Source of the DNA: Nonomuraea sp. | GTDB lineage: Bacteria > Actinomycetota > Actinomycetes > Streptosporangiales > Streptosporangiaceae | Assembly (NCBI GenBank): GCA_013362835.1 | Contig: JABFVJ010000231.1 | Location: 1 to 9,054, forward strand | DNA: 9,054 bases | Direction of reading: 5' to 3' | Shown here: piece by piece, positions 1-7,235 of the stretch | Numbering within the stretch: position 1 is the stretch's first letter | Layout: every line of letters starts with the position of its first letter | Made by a program: the position numbers and the translations under genes | Notes under the pieces: generated by a model | Told to the model about the DNA's origin: nothing | The model's database searches: none | What the model saw: the letters and a program-made list of their open reading frames with translations, nothing else

Positions 1-1521
<1,521 letters not shown>

Positions 1522-1522
1522 T

Positions 1523-1578
1523 TTCGACTGACGGCTCGCGGCCCGGGAAGGGCTGAAGGCCGCGAGCCGTACGTCGAA
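1523..1578 (+). terminator. Inverted repeat after eno (terminator or attenuator)
   Basis: A perfect 13-bp inverted repeat has arms ACGGCTCGCGGCC (1531-1543) and GGCCGCGAGCCGT (1558-1570) and a 14-base loop. A further 6-bp outer stem, TTCGAC (1523-1528) with GTCGAA (1573-1578), lies beyond a 2x2 internal loop. It begins one base after the eno stop. No T-run follows, so it could be a U-tract-less actinobacterial terminator, an mRNA-stabilising 3' hairpin, or an attenuator reducing read-through into the next gene. Its outer right arm touches the A/G-rich ribosome binding site (1577-1583) of the downstream gene. Confidence 0.6.
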
Positions 1579-1592
1579 GGGGGTGTGCAGCA

Positions 1593-2000
1593 TTGGCGAA
1601 GAGACCGCAGCTGACCGGGCGGGCCGCCATCCTCGCGGTCGTCGTGTGCGCGATCGCGATGAGCCTGGCCTACCCTGTGCGCGAGTACATCAGCCTGCGC
1701 CGCAGCATTTCCGAGCTGCGGGCGGAGAAGGCCAGGGTCGAGGCCGAGCGGCAGACGCTGCTGGCCCGCGACCGGCAGAGCGACGATCCCAACTGGATCA
1801 AGCGCACCGCCAAGGAGCGGCTGCACTACTGCGGCCCTGGCGAGAAGTGCTATGTGGTGATGGAGCCCGAGCAGGGCAAGGAGCAGACGGCCGTGAAGCA
1901 GCCCGTGGCGGTTCCCCCGTGGTACCAGACGCTGTGGGAGTCGGTGGAGGCCGCCGACAAGGGCACGGGTCGCAGAGCGGTGGAGAGCAGTGGAAAGTGA
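1593..2000 (+). CDS. FtsB/DivIC-family septum formation initiator protein
   Basis: 135-residue bitopic membrane protein of the septum-formation-initiator family, which joins FtsL and FtsQ/DivIB to activate septal peptidoglycan synthesis. The short cytoplasmic N-terminus (MAKRPQLTGR) is followed by one membrane helix (about residues 11-29) and a charged heptad-like coiled coil (about 33-60). The family's terminal motif comes next: DPNWIKRTAKERLHY then CGPGEKC. The PPW-containing tail after residue 90 is variable. The TTG start is supported by AAGGGGG (1577-1583), nine bases upstream. Cys80 and Cys86 flank the GPGE turn on the predicted outer side and could form a disulfide; that is inference. 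The 3' end overlaps the DUF501 gene by 11 bases. The equivalent mycobacterial gene is Rv1024. Confidence 0.9.
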   Translation: MAKRPQLTGRAAILAVVVCAIAMSLAYPVREYISLRRSISELRAEKARVEAERQTLLARDRQSDDPNWIKRTAKERLHYCGPGEKCYVVMEPEQGKEQTAVKQPVAVPPWYQTLWESVEAADKGTGRRAVESSGK

Positions 2001-2478
2001 CGACGTCGAGGCGGTTCAGCGGCAGCTCGGCCGCCCGCCGCGAGGGCTGCGCGGGGTGGCCCATCGCTGCCCGTGCGGCAACCCCGACGTGGTGGAGACC
2101 GCGCCGCGGCTGCCCGACGGCTCGCCGTTCCCGACCCTCTACTACCTGACCTGCCCGAAGGCCGCCTCGGCCATCGGCACGCTCGAAGGCTCGGGCCTGA
2201 TGCGCGAGATGCAGGCCAGGCTGGCGACCGACCCCGAGCTCGCCGCCGCCTACCAGGCCGCCCACGACGACTACGTCGCCAGGCGTGACAAGGCGGCCCA
2301 CGACGAGGGCCTGGAGCCGCTGCCGCGTGACATGCAGAGCACCGGCGGCATGCCGCTGCGCGTGAAGTGCCTGCACGCCCTGGTCGCGCACGAGCTCGCG
2401 GCGCCGGGGAGCAACCCGTTCGGCAGGGAGGCGCTGGAGGCGCTCCCCGACTGGTGGAGTGACGGACCATGCGTGTAG
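1990..2478 (+). CDS. DUF501 family protein
   Basis: 162-residue soluble protein of the actinobacterial DUF501 family, whose function is unknown. Family landmarks are HRCPCGNPDVVETAPRL (25-41), PFPTLYYLTCP (46-56) and GGMPLRVKCLHALVAHELA (119-137), followed by SNPFG. Four cysteines (27, 29, 55, 127) and histidines 25, 129 and 134 all sit inside these landmarks, which suggests a metal or Fe-S site; this is inference. There is no signal peptide or membrane helix. The GTG start overlaps the end of the division gene by 11 bases and has GGAG at 1982-1985, only four bases away, so translational coupling is likely. The next gene overlaps its last 10 bases. The block is conserved (Rv1025 in M. tuberculosis), but I cannot assign a reaction. 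Confidence 0.9.
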   Translation: MESDDVEAVQRQLGRPPRGLRGVAHRCPCGNPDVVETAPRLPDGSPFPTLYYLTCPKAASAIGTLEGSGLMREMQARLATDPELAAAYQAAHDDYVARRDKAAHDEGLEPLPRDMQSTGGMPLRVKCLHALVAHELAAPGSNPFGREALEALPDWWSDGPCV

Positions 2479-3416
2479 CCGCCGTCGACTGCGGCACCAA
2501 CTCCGTACGCCTGCTCATCGCCGACGTCCGCGACGGCACGCTGTCGGACGTCGAACGCCTCATGGAGATCGTCCGCCTGGGGCAGGGCGTCGACCGGACC
2601 GGCAGGCTCGCCCCCGACGCCCTGGAGCGTACGTTCAAGGCGATGCGCGGCTACCGCGAGCTGATCGACCGGCACGGCGCGGTCGCGACCAGGGTGGTCG
2701 CCACGAGCGCGACCAGAGACGCGGCCAACCGGCAGGAGTTCGTCGACGGCGTCCGCGAGATCTTCGGCGTGGAGCCCGAGGTCGTGACGGGGGCCGAGGA
2801 GGCCGAGCTCTCCTTCACCGGCGCGACCAGGGGCCTGGTGCGCATCTCGGCGGAGACTGAGGTGCCCCAGGGCCCGCTCCCGCCCTACCTGGTGGTCGAC
2901 ATCGGTGGCGGCTCCACGGAGTTCGTGGTCGGCTCCGAGCACGCCGAGTCGGCGCTGTCGGTGGACATCGGCTGCGTACGCCTGACCGAGCGCCACCTGA
3001 AGGACGCCGGCGACCCGCCGTCCGCGCCGGCGCTGGAGGCCGTGGTCGCCGACATCGAGGCGGCGCTCGACCGCGTCGCGGAGGCGGTGCCAGTCGAGCG
3101 GGCGCACACTCTGGTCGGGCTGGCGGGGTCGGTGACGACCGTGGCGGGCATCGTGCTCGACCTCCCCGCCTACGACTCGGAGCGGATTCATCACTCCCGG
3201 ATTTCGGCCGGACAGGTCCACGACGTGACGCGGCGGCTGCTCGCGATGACCCATGGTGATCGCGCCCGGATTCCCGTCATGCACCCCGGACGTGTTGACG
3301 TGATAGGCGCGGGTGCGCTAATTCTTGACCGGATCGTCCGTCGTTTCGCGTTTGCGCAGGTCGTCGTCAGCGAGCACGACATCCTCGACGGCATCGCCTG
3401 GTCCCTCGCCGGATAG
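2469..3416 (+). CDS. Ppx/GppA-family exopolyphosphatase or pppGpp phosphatase
   Basis: 315-residue protein of the ASKHA-fold Ppx/GppA family, which releases phosphate from inorganic polyphosphate and/or hydrolyses pppGpp. Visible motifs are the N-terminal phosphate loop DCGTNSVRLLIADV (7-20), VVATSATRDAANR (77-89), VVTGAEEAELSF with the acidic catalytic cluster (105-116), VVDIGGGSTEF (142-152), LVGLAGSVTTVAG (215-227) and VVVSEHDILDG (298-308). The protein ends after the two Ppx N-terminal lobes and lacks the C-terminal HD-like domain of E. coli Ppx/GppA, as is usual for the short actinobacterial proteins (Rv1026 in the syntenic position). ATG 2469 has GGAG at 2456-2459 and overlaps the DUF501 end by 10 bases. 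Motifs alone do not separate polyphosphate from pppGpp specificity. Confidence 0.93.
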   Translation: MRVAAVDCGTNSVRLLIADVRDGTLSDVERLMEIVRLGQGVDRTGRLAPDALERTFKAMRGYRELIDRHGAVATRVVATSATRDAANRQEFVDGVREIFGVEPEVVTGAEEAELSFTGATRGLVRISAETEVPQGPLPPYLVVDIGGGSTEFVVGSEHAESALSVDIGCVRLTERHLKDAGDPPSAPALEAVVADIEAALDRVAEAVPVERAHTLVGLAGSVTTVAGIVLDLPAYDSERIHHSRISAGQVHDVTRRLLAMTHGDRARIPVMHPGRVDVIGAGALILDRIVRRFAFAQVVVSEHDILDGIAWSLAG

Positions 3417-3428
3417 AGGTGGCGAAAT

Positions 3429-3453
3429 CCGGACATTTCCGATCTATGTCCGG
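3429..3453 (+). terminator. Inverted repeat after the ppx gene, possible terminator
   Basis: A perfect 8-bp inverted repeat, CCGGACAT (3429-3436) and ATGTCCGG (3446-3453), has a nine-base spacer and starts 12 bases after the ppx stop. No T-run follows. The position suggests a terminator for the eno-ppx block. Because the next gene's promoter lies immediately downstream, it could instead be a protein-binding site. Confidence 0.45.
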
Positions 3454-3455
3454 TG

Positions 3456-3486
3456 TTGAGCGTGCAATCTGTATTGTGATTAGGTA
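3456..3486 (+). promoter_or_regulatory. Candidate promoter of the secreted repeat protein gene
   Basis: TTGAGC (3456-3461) and TAGGTA (3481-3486), 19 bases apart, lie in a patch that is clearly AT-richer than its surroundings. Both hexamers are imperfect; TATTGT at 3472-3477 is a competing -10. The leader to the ATG would be about 95-105 bases. In the rest of the 3417-3590 gap I see two inverted repeats (listed separately) and no gene. Confidence 0.33.
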
Positions 3487-3498
3487 AAGAAGCTTTAC
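3484..3498. promoter_or_regulatory. 15-bp palindrome, candidate operator
   Basis: GTAAAG-AAG-CTTTAC is a perfect inverted repeat with 6-bp arms and a 3-base centre. It sits over or just after the candidate -10 of the secreted protein gene, where a repressor could block transcription. The regulator is unknown. The stem is too short and AT-rich to be a good terminator. Confidence 0.4.
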
Positions 3499-3590
3499 GG
3501 GGGCTTTGCCATATCGCTGTGCGCGGAAGGTGCCGGCGTGGCGACCGTTCCCGAGCGCGTCTTTTCCCTCACGGAATGGAGCACTCTCAC

Positions 3591-5027
3591 ATGATGTCTG
3601 TTGGGTTAGCACGCAGGGCGGCGGCGTTCGGCGCCTCTGCCGCAGTGCTGGCCGCCATGGCAGCGGGTCTGGTCGCCAGCCCCGCACAGGCGGCGACGTC
3701 GAGCACGACCACCACGGCCTCCGCCGCCAAGTCCGCCAAGGTCTCGGTCACCGCGCCGAAGGCCTCGACGGGTGACTACCAGGGCTCCTGCCCGGTCAAG
3801 GTCAACTTCGCGGCCAAGATCAAGGTCCCGGTCAAGGGCAAGACCGAACTCGCCTACCGCTGGCTCCACGGTGACGGGTCCAAGAGCAAGGTCAATGTGG
3901 TCAAGCTCAAGGGCCACGGCACCAAGTCGGTCACCGTCAAGCAGTCGGTGACCTTCAAGGGTGACGTCAAGGGCTGGGAGGCCGTCCAGGTCCTCGGTCC
4001 GAAGAAGGTCACGTCCAAGAAGGGCTACTTCTCGGTCACTTGTGTCGACCTTGGTGGCGTCCGTACGGACAAGGACGTGTCGGTGTCGGCCCGCGCCTGG
4101 GCCAGCCCCGACTCCTACGCCGGCCCCTGCACGCCTGGTGACAAGATCGACTTCACCGGTCTGATCAGCACCAACCGTCCGGCTTGGGTGCGCTACCGCT
4201 GGATCCTGAACGGCGAGGTCGTCGACCACGGCAAGGTCAAGGTCTGGAGCAAGCGCAAGGTCGGCTTCGGCATCTCGCCGCGTCACAGCCAGCGCGGCTG
4301 GGCGCAGCTTGAGGTCTACGGCCCCGACAACGCCTCGTCCAACCGCGCCTACTACAAGGTGTGGTGCAAGGACTCGACCCCCGCTCCCGCCGCGAAGGTG
4401 AGCGCCACCGACCTGGTGACCGCCACCAACCACAACGGGTGCAAGGTCGGCGCGCACGCCAGCGTCAACGCGACCGGCGCCGCGAGGGTCCAGTGGACCT
4501 GGTCGGTCAACGGCCAGTCCGTGGACAAGGGCGAGACCGTCTTCTCCGGCAGCGGCTCGAAGACCGTCACGCTCTCCGACAGGGACCTGACCGGCGAGGC
4601 CGCCAAGGGTGGCAAGATCACCCTGACGGTCACCGGCCCGAACAACACCGACTCGATCACGCAGTCGTACGCGGCCTGTGAGGCTCCCAAGCCCACGGCG
4701 TCCGTGTCGTCCGTGTCGCAGTCCGGCGTCCGGAACGACATGTGCAAGGACAACCGTGGTCCCGGCGTGGACTTCACGGCGACCCTGCACACCACCGGCG
4801 CCACCACCGTGAAGTACCACTGGCTGGTCAACGGGGCGCAGGACGGCCCCGAGCTGGAGCGTCAGGTGAACGGCGACCTCGCCGTGACCTGGGGCGTCGG
4901 TGGCACTCACGGCAGCAAGGAGACGAAGGGCACGATCCAGCTCGTCGTCACCAGCCCGAACGCCGCCACGTCGGGTGTCGCCAACTTCTCGGCGACCTGC
5001 CCGTCCCCGGCTCCGGTCGAGTCCTGA
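3591..5027 (+). CDS. Secreted protein with four tandem Ig-like, disulfide-paired repeats
   Basis: 478 residues, not a family I can name. Residues 1-34 are a Sec-type signal peptide: RR at 8-9, a hydrophobic stretch to about 29, and predicted cleavage after AQA34. A Ser/Thr/Ala linker follows, then four repeats at about 49-151, 161-259, 268-363 and 369-470. Each has one N-terminal and one C-terminal cysteine (67/151, 180/259, 284/363, 385/470) and a core tryptophan (91, 204, 304, 411) in (Y/W)xW, usually followed by LNG or VNG. Each ends in a 'GP(N/D)' or 'SPN' turn and a final strand reaching the second cysteine. This suggests four beta-sandwich domains, each with its own disulfide. Repeat 1 is lysine-rich. 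There is no sortase motif, lipobox or C-terminal membrane helix. ATG 3591 was chosen for GGAG (3578-3581) and because it starts the signal peptide. Possible roles are cell-surface or matrix adhesion; this is inference. Confidence 0.9.
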   Translation: MMSVGLARRAAAFGASAAVLAAMAAGLVASPAQAATSSTTTTASAAKSAKVSVTAPKASTGDYQGSCPVKVNFAAKIKVPVKGKTELAYRWLHGDGSKSKVNVVKLKGHGTKSVTVKQSVTFKGDVKGWEAVQVLGPKKVTSKKGYFSVTCVDLGGVRTDKDVSVSARAWASPDSYAGPCTPGDKIDFTGLISTNRPAWVRYRWILNGEVVDHGKVKVWSKRKVGFGISPRHSQRGWAQLEVYGPDNASSNRAYYKVWCKDSTPAPAAKVSATDLVTATNHNGCKVGAHASVNATGAARVQWTWSVNGQSVDKGETVFSGSGSKTVTLSDRDLTGEAAKGGKITLTVTGPNNTDSITQSYAACEAPKPTASVSSVSQSGVRNDMCKDNRGPGVDFTATLHTTGATTVKYHWLVNGAQDGPELERQVNGDLAVTWGVGGTHGSKETKGTIQLVVTSPNAATSGVANFSATCPSPAPVES

Positions 5028-5039
5028 GCTGAACCACTG

Positions 5040-5079
5040 ACCGGGCGGCACCCCTCGCGGGAGCCGTCCGGTTTTCCTT
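5040..5079 (+). terminator. Intrinsic terminator after the secreted protein gene
   Basis: ACCGGGCGGC (5040-5049) pairs with GCCGTCCGGT (5063-5072) as a 10-bp stem containing one G-U wobble, with a 13-base loop. It is followed by the T-rich TTTTCCTT (5072-5079). The stem begins 12 bases after the stop codon. This is a conventional terminator that isolates the secreted protein gene from the PadR module. Confidence 0.82.
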
Positions 5080-5080
5080 G

Positions 5081-5110
5081 TTGCCACTACTGTGCATTGC
5101 ACACTACTGT
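5081..5110 (+). promoter_or_regulatory. Promoter of the padR-like gene (leaderless arrangement)
   Basis: TTGCCA (5081-5086) and TACTGT (5105-5110), 18 bases apart, match actinobacterial -35 and -10 patterns (TTGNCN and TAnnnT). The -10 ends 7 bases before the GTG at 5118, so transcription would start at or next to the first codon. The absence of a ribosome binding site supports a leaderless mRNA. Confidence 0.55.
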
Positions 5111-5116
5111 TCATCG
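5085..5116. repeat. Two direct repeats over the padR promoter
   Basis: CACTACTGTGCATTG (5085-5099) and CACTACTGTTCATCG (5102-5116) agree at 13 of 15 positions, with a 17-bp period. The second copy contains the predicted -10 TACTGT. They may be duplicated operator half-sites for autoregulation by the PadR protein, or a duplicated -10 region. Typical PadR operators are inverted rather than direct repeats, so the assignment is open. Confidence 0.5.
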
Positions 5117-5117
5117 C

Positions 5118-5444
5118 GTGGATAGCAGCCAATTGCTGAAGGGCGTCCTCGATCTCGCCGTCCTGGCCGTGCTCGACCAGCGCGACGGCTACGGCTACGA
5201 CGTGGTGCGCAGGCTCAGGGAGGCCGGCCTGGAAGAGGTCGGCGACGCCTCGGTCTACGGCACGCTGCGCCGCCTGTTCAAGGCCGGCGCGCTCAACTCC
5301 TACGTCGTGGCCTCCGACGAGGGCCCGCACCGCAAGTACTACGGGCTCAACGAGGTCGGCCGGGCCATGTACGCCACCTCGGCCAAGCGGTGGACCTCGT
5401 TCGCGGCCACCATGGATTCCCTGCTCAAGGAGGGGCACGCATGA
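5118..5444 (+). CDS. PadR-family transcriptional regulator
   Basis: 108-residue winged-helix DNA-binding protein. It begins MDSSQLLKGVLDLAVLAVL, followed by GYGYDVVRRL (about 25-34), the recognition-helix region SVYGTLRRLFKAGAL and the wing HRKYYGLNEVGR, all characteristic of PadR. The C-terminal helix is short, as in PadR subfamily 2-type proteins that dimerise through one helix. I chose GTG 5118 because PadR proteins start here and the promoter predicts a leaderless mRNA; an in-frame TTG at 5097 would add seven residues and lacks a ribosome site. The stop overlaps the next gene's start as ATGA. PadR regulators are commonly paired with HAAS membrane proteins and usually repress the shared operon, so autoregulation is likely. 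The inducing signal cannot be read from the sequence. Confidence 0.93.
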   Translation: MDSSQLLKGVLDLAVLAVLDQRDGYGYDVVRRLREAGLEEVGDASVYGTLRRLFKAGALNSYVVASDEGPHRKYYGLNEVGRAMYATSAKRWTSFAATMDSLLKEGHA

Positions 5445-6346
5445 CGACGCCGGAACAGTACGCGCAGGCCGTACGCGATGCCCTGGCCGGTCATCCGGAC
5501 CGCGAGGAGCTGGTGGAGGATCTCGACGACCATCTCGCCGAGATCGCGGCCGAGTCCGGCACCCCGCTGGAGGAGCGGCTGGGGCCGCCCGAGGCGTACG
5601 CGGAGGAGCTGGTGGCCGCCTACGGAGGCCGTCCCCAGAGCCGCAGGAGGCGTGGTCCACGGCCGCGCGAGTGGGCGGCGCGGGCGCACACCGGGCTGCT
5701 GCGCCACAAGCCCTACGAGGGCCTGGTGGCCTTCCTGCCCGAGCTGCGGCCCGGCTGGTGGGTCCTGCGCGGCTACCTGCTCGCCATGCTCCTGCTGGCG
5801 ATCACCGCAGACGGCGGGATCGTTCCCGGCAATCTGGCCGAATGGGCGCTCGTGGCGGCGTTCGTCGTGGCCTCGGTGTGGTTCGGCCGGTCGCGCGGCG
5901 GCCGGTTCGCCGCCATCCTGGCGACGGGCGTCAACGTGGTCGCCGCGCTGGCGCTGTTCGCCGGGCTGACGACGGCAGAGTCCGGCGTGGACGAGCGGCC
6001 GGTCGCGATGGCGGAGCCGTCCGACGTGCTGCTGGTGGGCCGCGACCTCGGGGTCTACAACATCAAGCCGTACGCCAAGGACGGCAGCCCGCTCACCGAC
6101 GTCTACCTCTATGACCAGGACGGCAGCCCGATCACGCTCAGCCCCGAGGAGCACGGCTACATGGTCGACAGGTCGTGCGGCGAGCCCGTGCTCAACCGTT
6201 ACCCGCTGCCGCTGATCGAGCAGCAGGACGCGATGGCGGACGACGGCATGCCCACGGCCACGCCGTCCGCCTGCCCGACCCCTTCGGCCACCCCGACCCC
6301 CACGCCCACCCCCACGACCACTCCGACGCCGGAGAAGACCAAGTGA
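5441..6346 (+). CDS. HAAS-domain (DUF1700-like) membrane protein with Pro/Thr-rich tail
   Basis: 301 residues. The N-terminal HAAS region (1-62) carries the family pattern HPDREELVEDLDDHLAEI...LEERLGPPEAYAEEL, a cytoplasmic helical domain typical of PadR-coupled proteins. A basic stretch (RRRRGPRPR, about 68-76) precedes three probable membrane helices (about 106-123, 132-149 and 156-177). That predicts an outside C-terminal domain with a duplicated DGSP(L/I)T motif (214-219 and 227-232) and Cys246. The last 30 residues are a Pro/Thr/Ser tail (270-298) ending EKTK, suited to spanning the cell wall; Cys278 lies in it. AAGGAGGGG (5427-5435) lies five bases before the ATG, and the ATGA overlap with padR indicates coupling. 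The role is probably envelope sensing or modulation by the PadR partner; the exact function is unknown. Confidence 0.88.
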   Translation: MTTPEQYAQAVRDALAGHPDREELVEDLDDHLAEIAAESGTPLEERLGPPEAYAEELVAAYGGRPQSRRRRGPRPREWAARAHTGLLRHKPYEGLVAFLPELRPGWWVLRGYLLAMLLLAITADGGIVPGNLAEWALVAAFVVASVWFGRSRGGRFAAILATGVNVVAALALFAGLTTAESGVDERPVAMAEPSDVLLVGRDLGVYNIKPYAKDGSPLTDVYLYDQDGSPITLSPEEHGYMVDRSCGEPVLNRYPLPLIEQQDAMADDGMPTATPSACPTPSATPTPTPTPTTTPTPEKTK

Positions 6347-6364
6347 TCGGGCACCATCGGTGTC

Positions 6365-7159
6365 ATGAGCTTCGTACCACCCGGCGCCGGCTGGCCCGGC
6401 GACCCCGCCACCCCTGACACCCCCGTCGCCCACGACCCCGCCGGCGTGCGCCGCCTCGCCGCCGCCAGTGGCGCCGTCACCGAGCTCACGGCCGCGCAGT
6501 CCGTCTGCCGCGCCTGCCCGCGCCTGGTGGAGTGGCGGGAGGAGGTCGCCCGGGTGAAGCGGCGCGCGTTCGCGGACGAGACGTACTGGGGCCGTCCCGT
6601 CCCGGGGTGGGGGGCCGAGCGGCCGAAGGTGCTGCTGGTCGGGCTGGCTCCGGCGGCCCACGGGGGCAACAGGACCGGCCGCATCTTCACCGGCGACCGC
6701 AGCGGCGACTGGCTGTTCGCCTCCCTGTACCGCTGCGGGCTCGCCACGCAGGAGACCAGCACGTACGCGGACGACGGCCAGGAGCTGATCGACACCCGCG
6801 TCCTCGCCTCCGTACGCTGCGCGCCCCCCGCCAACAAGCCCACCCCCGAGGAGCGGGCCGCGTGCTTCCCCTGGATGGCGCGTGAGGTGGCGCTGGTCGC
6901 GCCGACCGTACGGGCGGTGGTGGCGCTCGGCGGCTTCGCCTGGCAGGCCATGTGGCCCGCGCTGAAGGACGCCGGCTACGAGCTGCCCCGCCCGAGGCCG
7001 GCGTTCGGCCACGGCGCCGAGGTCGAGGTCCGGTACGCCGGCGCGCCCGTGACCCTGATCGGCTGCTACCACCCCAGCCAGCAGAACACCTTCACCGGCC
7101 GCGTCACCGCCCAGATGCTGGACGACGTCTTCACCAGGGCCAGGTCACTGGCTGTGTGA
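6365..7159 (+). CDS. Family 5 (UDGb-type) uracil-DNA glycosylase, Fe-S cluster type
   Basis: 264-residue base-excision repair enzyme that removes uracil, and in characterised relatives also hypoxanthine and other deaminated bases, from DNA. Four cysteines placed as in the [4Fe-4S] UDGs are Cys48 and Cys51 ([14 protein letters not shown]), Cys152 ([11 protein letters not shown]) and Cys167 (AACFPWM). Motif A reads [19 protein letters not shown] (93-111). The Ala where other UDG families have a catalytic Asp/Asn is the hallmark of family 5, and of M. tuberculosis UdgB. Motif B is [11 protein letters not shown] (236-246), with the uracil-site His and the Leu-loop region. An N-terminal Pro-rich extension (about 25 residues) is variable. 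ATG 6365 has no ribosome site; CACCAT (6352-6357), seven bases upstream, could be the -10 of a leaderless mRNA. It stands alone between the HAAS protein and ndh. Confidence 0.94.
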   Translation: MSFVPPGAGWPGDPATPDTPVAHDPAGVRRLAAASGAVTELTAAQSVCRACPRLVEWREEVARVKRRAFADETYWGRPVPGWGAERPKVLLVGLAPAAHGGNRTGRIFTGDRSGDWLFASLYRCGLATQETSTYADDGQELIDTRVLASVRCAPPANKPTPEERAACFPWMAREVALVAPTVRAVVALGGFAWQAMWPALKDAGYELPRPRPAFGHGAEVEVRYAGAPVTLIGCYHPSQQNTFTGRVTAQMLDDVFTRARSLAV

Positions 7160-7179
7160 CGCGCCCCACCACCCCCGGA

Positions 7180-7210
7180 TTGGACTCACCGAGAGGCGGC
7201 GACGTAAGCT
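7180..7210 (+). promoter_or_regulatory. Promoter of the NADH dehydrogenase gene
   Basis: TTGGAC (7180-7185) and TAAGCT (7205-7210) are good matches to TTGNNN and TAnnnT with a 19-base spacer. Transcription would begin near 7216-7218, inside the Rex operator, giving a leader of about 38 bases to the ATG at 7255. The spacer is slightly long. Confidence 0.55.
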
Positions 7211-7227
7211 TGTGAATGCTTTCACAA
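7210..7227. promoter_or_regulatory. Rex operator (NADH/NAD+-responsive repressor site)
   Basis: TTGTGAATGCTTTCACAA is an exact TTGTGAA-N4-TTCACAA palindrome, the published Rex consensus in Gram-positive bacteria, and the symmetry extends one G/C-side pair each way beyond C/G (arms 7208-7216 and 7221-7229). It abuts the -10 and covers the predicted transcription start of ndh, the right place for repression. Rex binds when NAD+ is high and leaves when NADH rises, and ndh is a known Rex target in Bacillus subtilis and Streptomyces. The rex gene itself is not in this window. Confidence 0.88.
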
Positions 7228-7235
7228 GCATTCAC
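7212..7235. repeat. Second palindrome overlapping the Rex operator
   Basis: GTGAATGCTT (7212-7221) and AAGCATTCAC (7226-7235) form a perfect 10-bp inverted repeat around the 4-base centre TCAC. It shares 18 bases with the Rex site (arms 7208-7229), but its axis is shifted 5 bp downstream. It could be a second protein site or an alternative DNA/RNA hairpin. Confidence 0.75.

Noticed and set aside
3612..3617. Twin-arginine (Tat) export signal in the secreted protein
   Set aside because: Arg8-Arg9 lie in a row, but the context LARRAAAFG lacks the S/T-RR-x-F-L-K consensus, and the hydrophobic core with AQA cleavage fits Sec.
3606..5660. 684-codon open frame on the minus strand across the secreted protein and padR
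   Set aside because: It spans two real genes and a terminator, has low-complexity Val/Gly/Arg/Asp composition and no start signals. It is a GC-bias shadow.
6250..6334. CCCACG/ACCCCG-like simple repeat as a tandem-repeat locus
   Set aside because: It is explained by codons for the Pro/Thr tail of the HAAS protein. The units are irregular and in frame.
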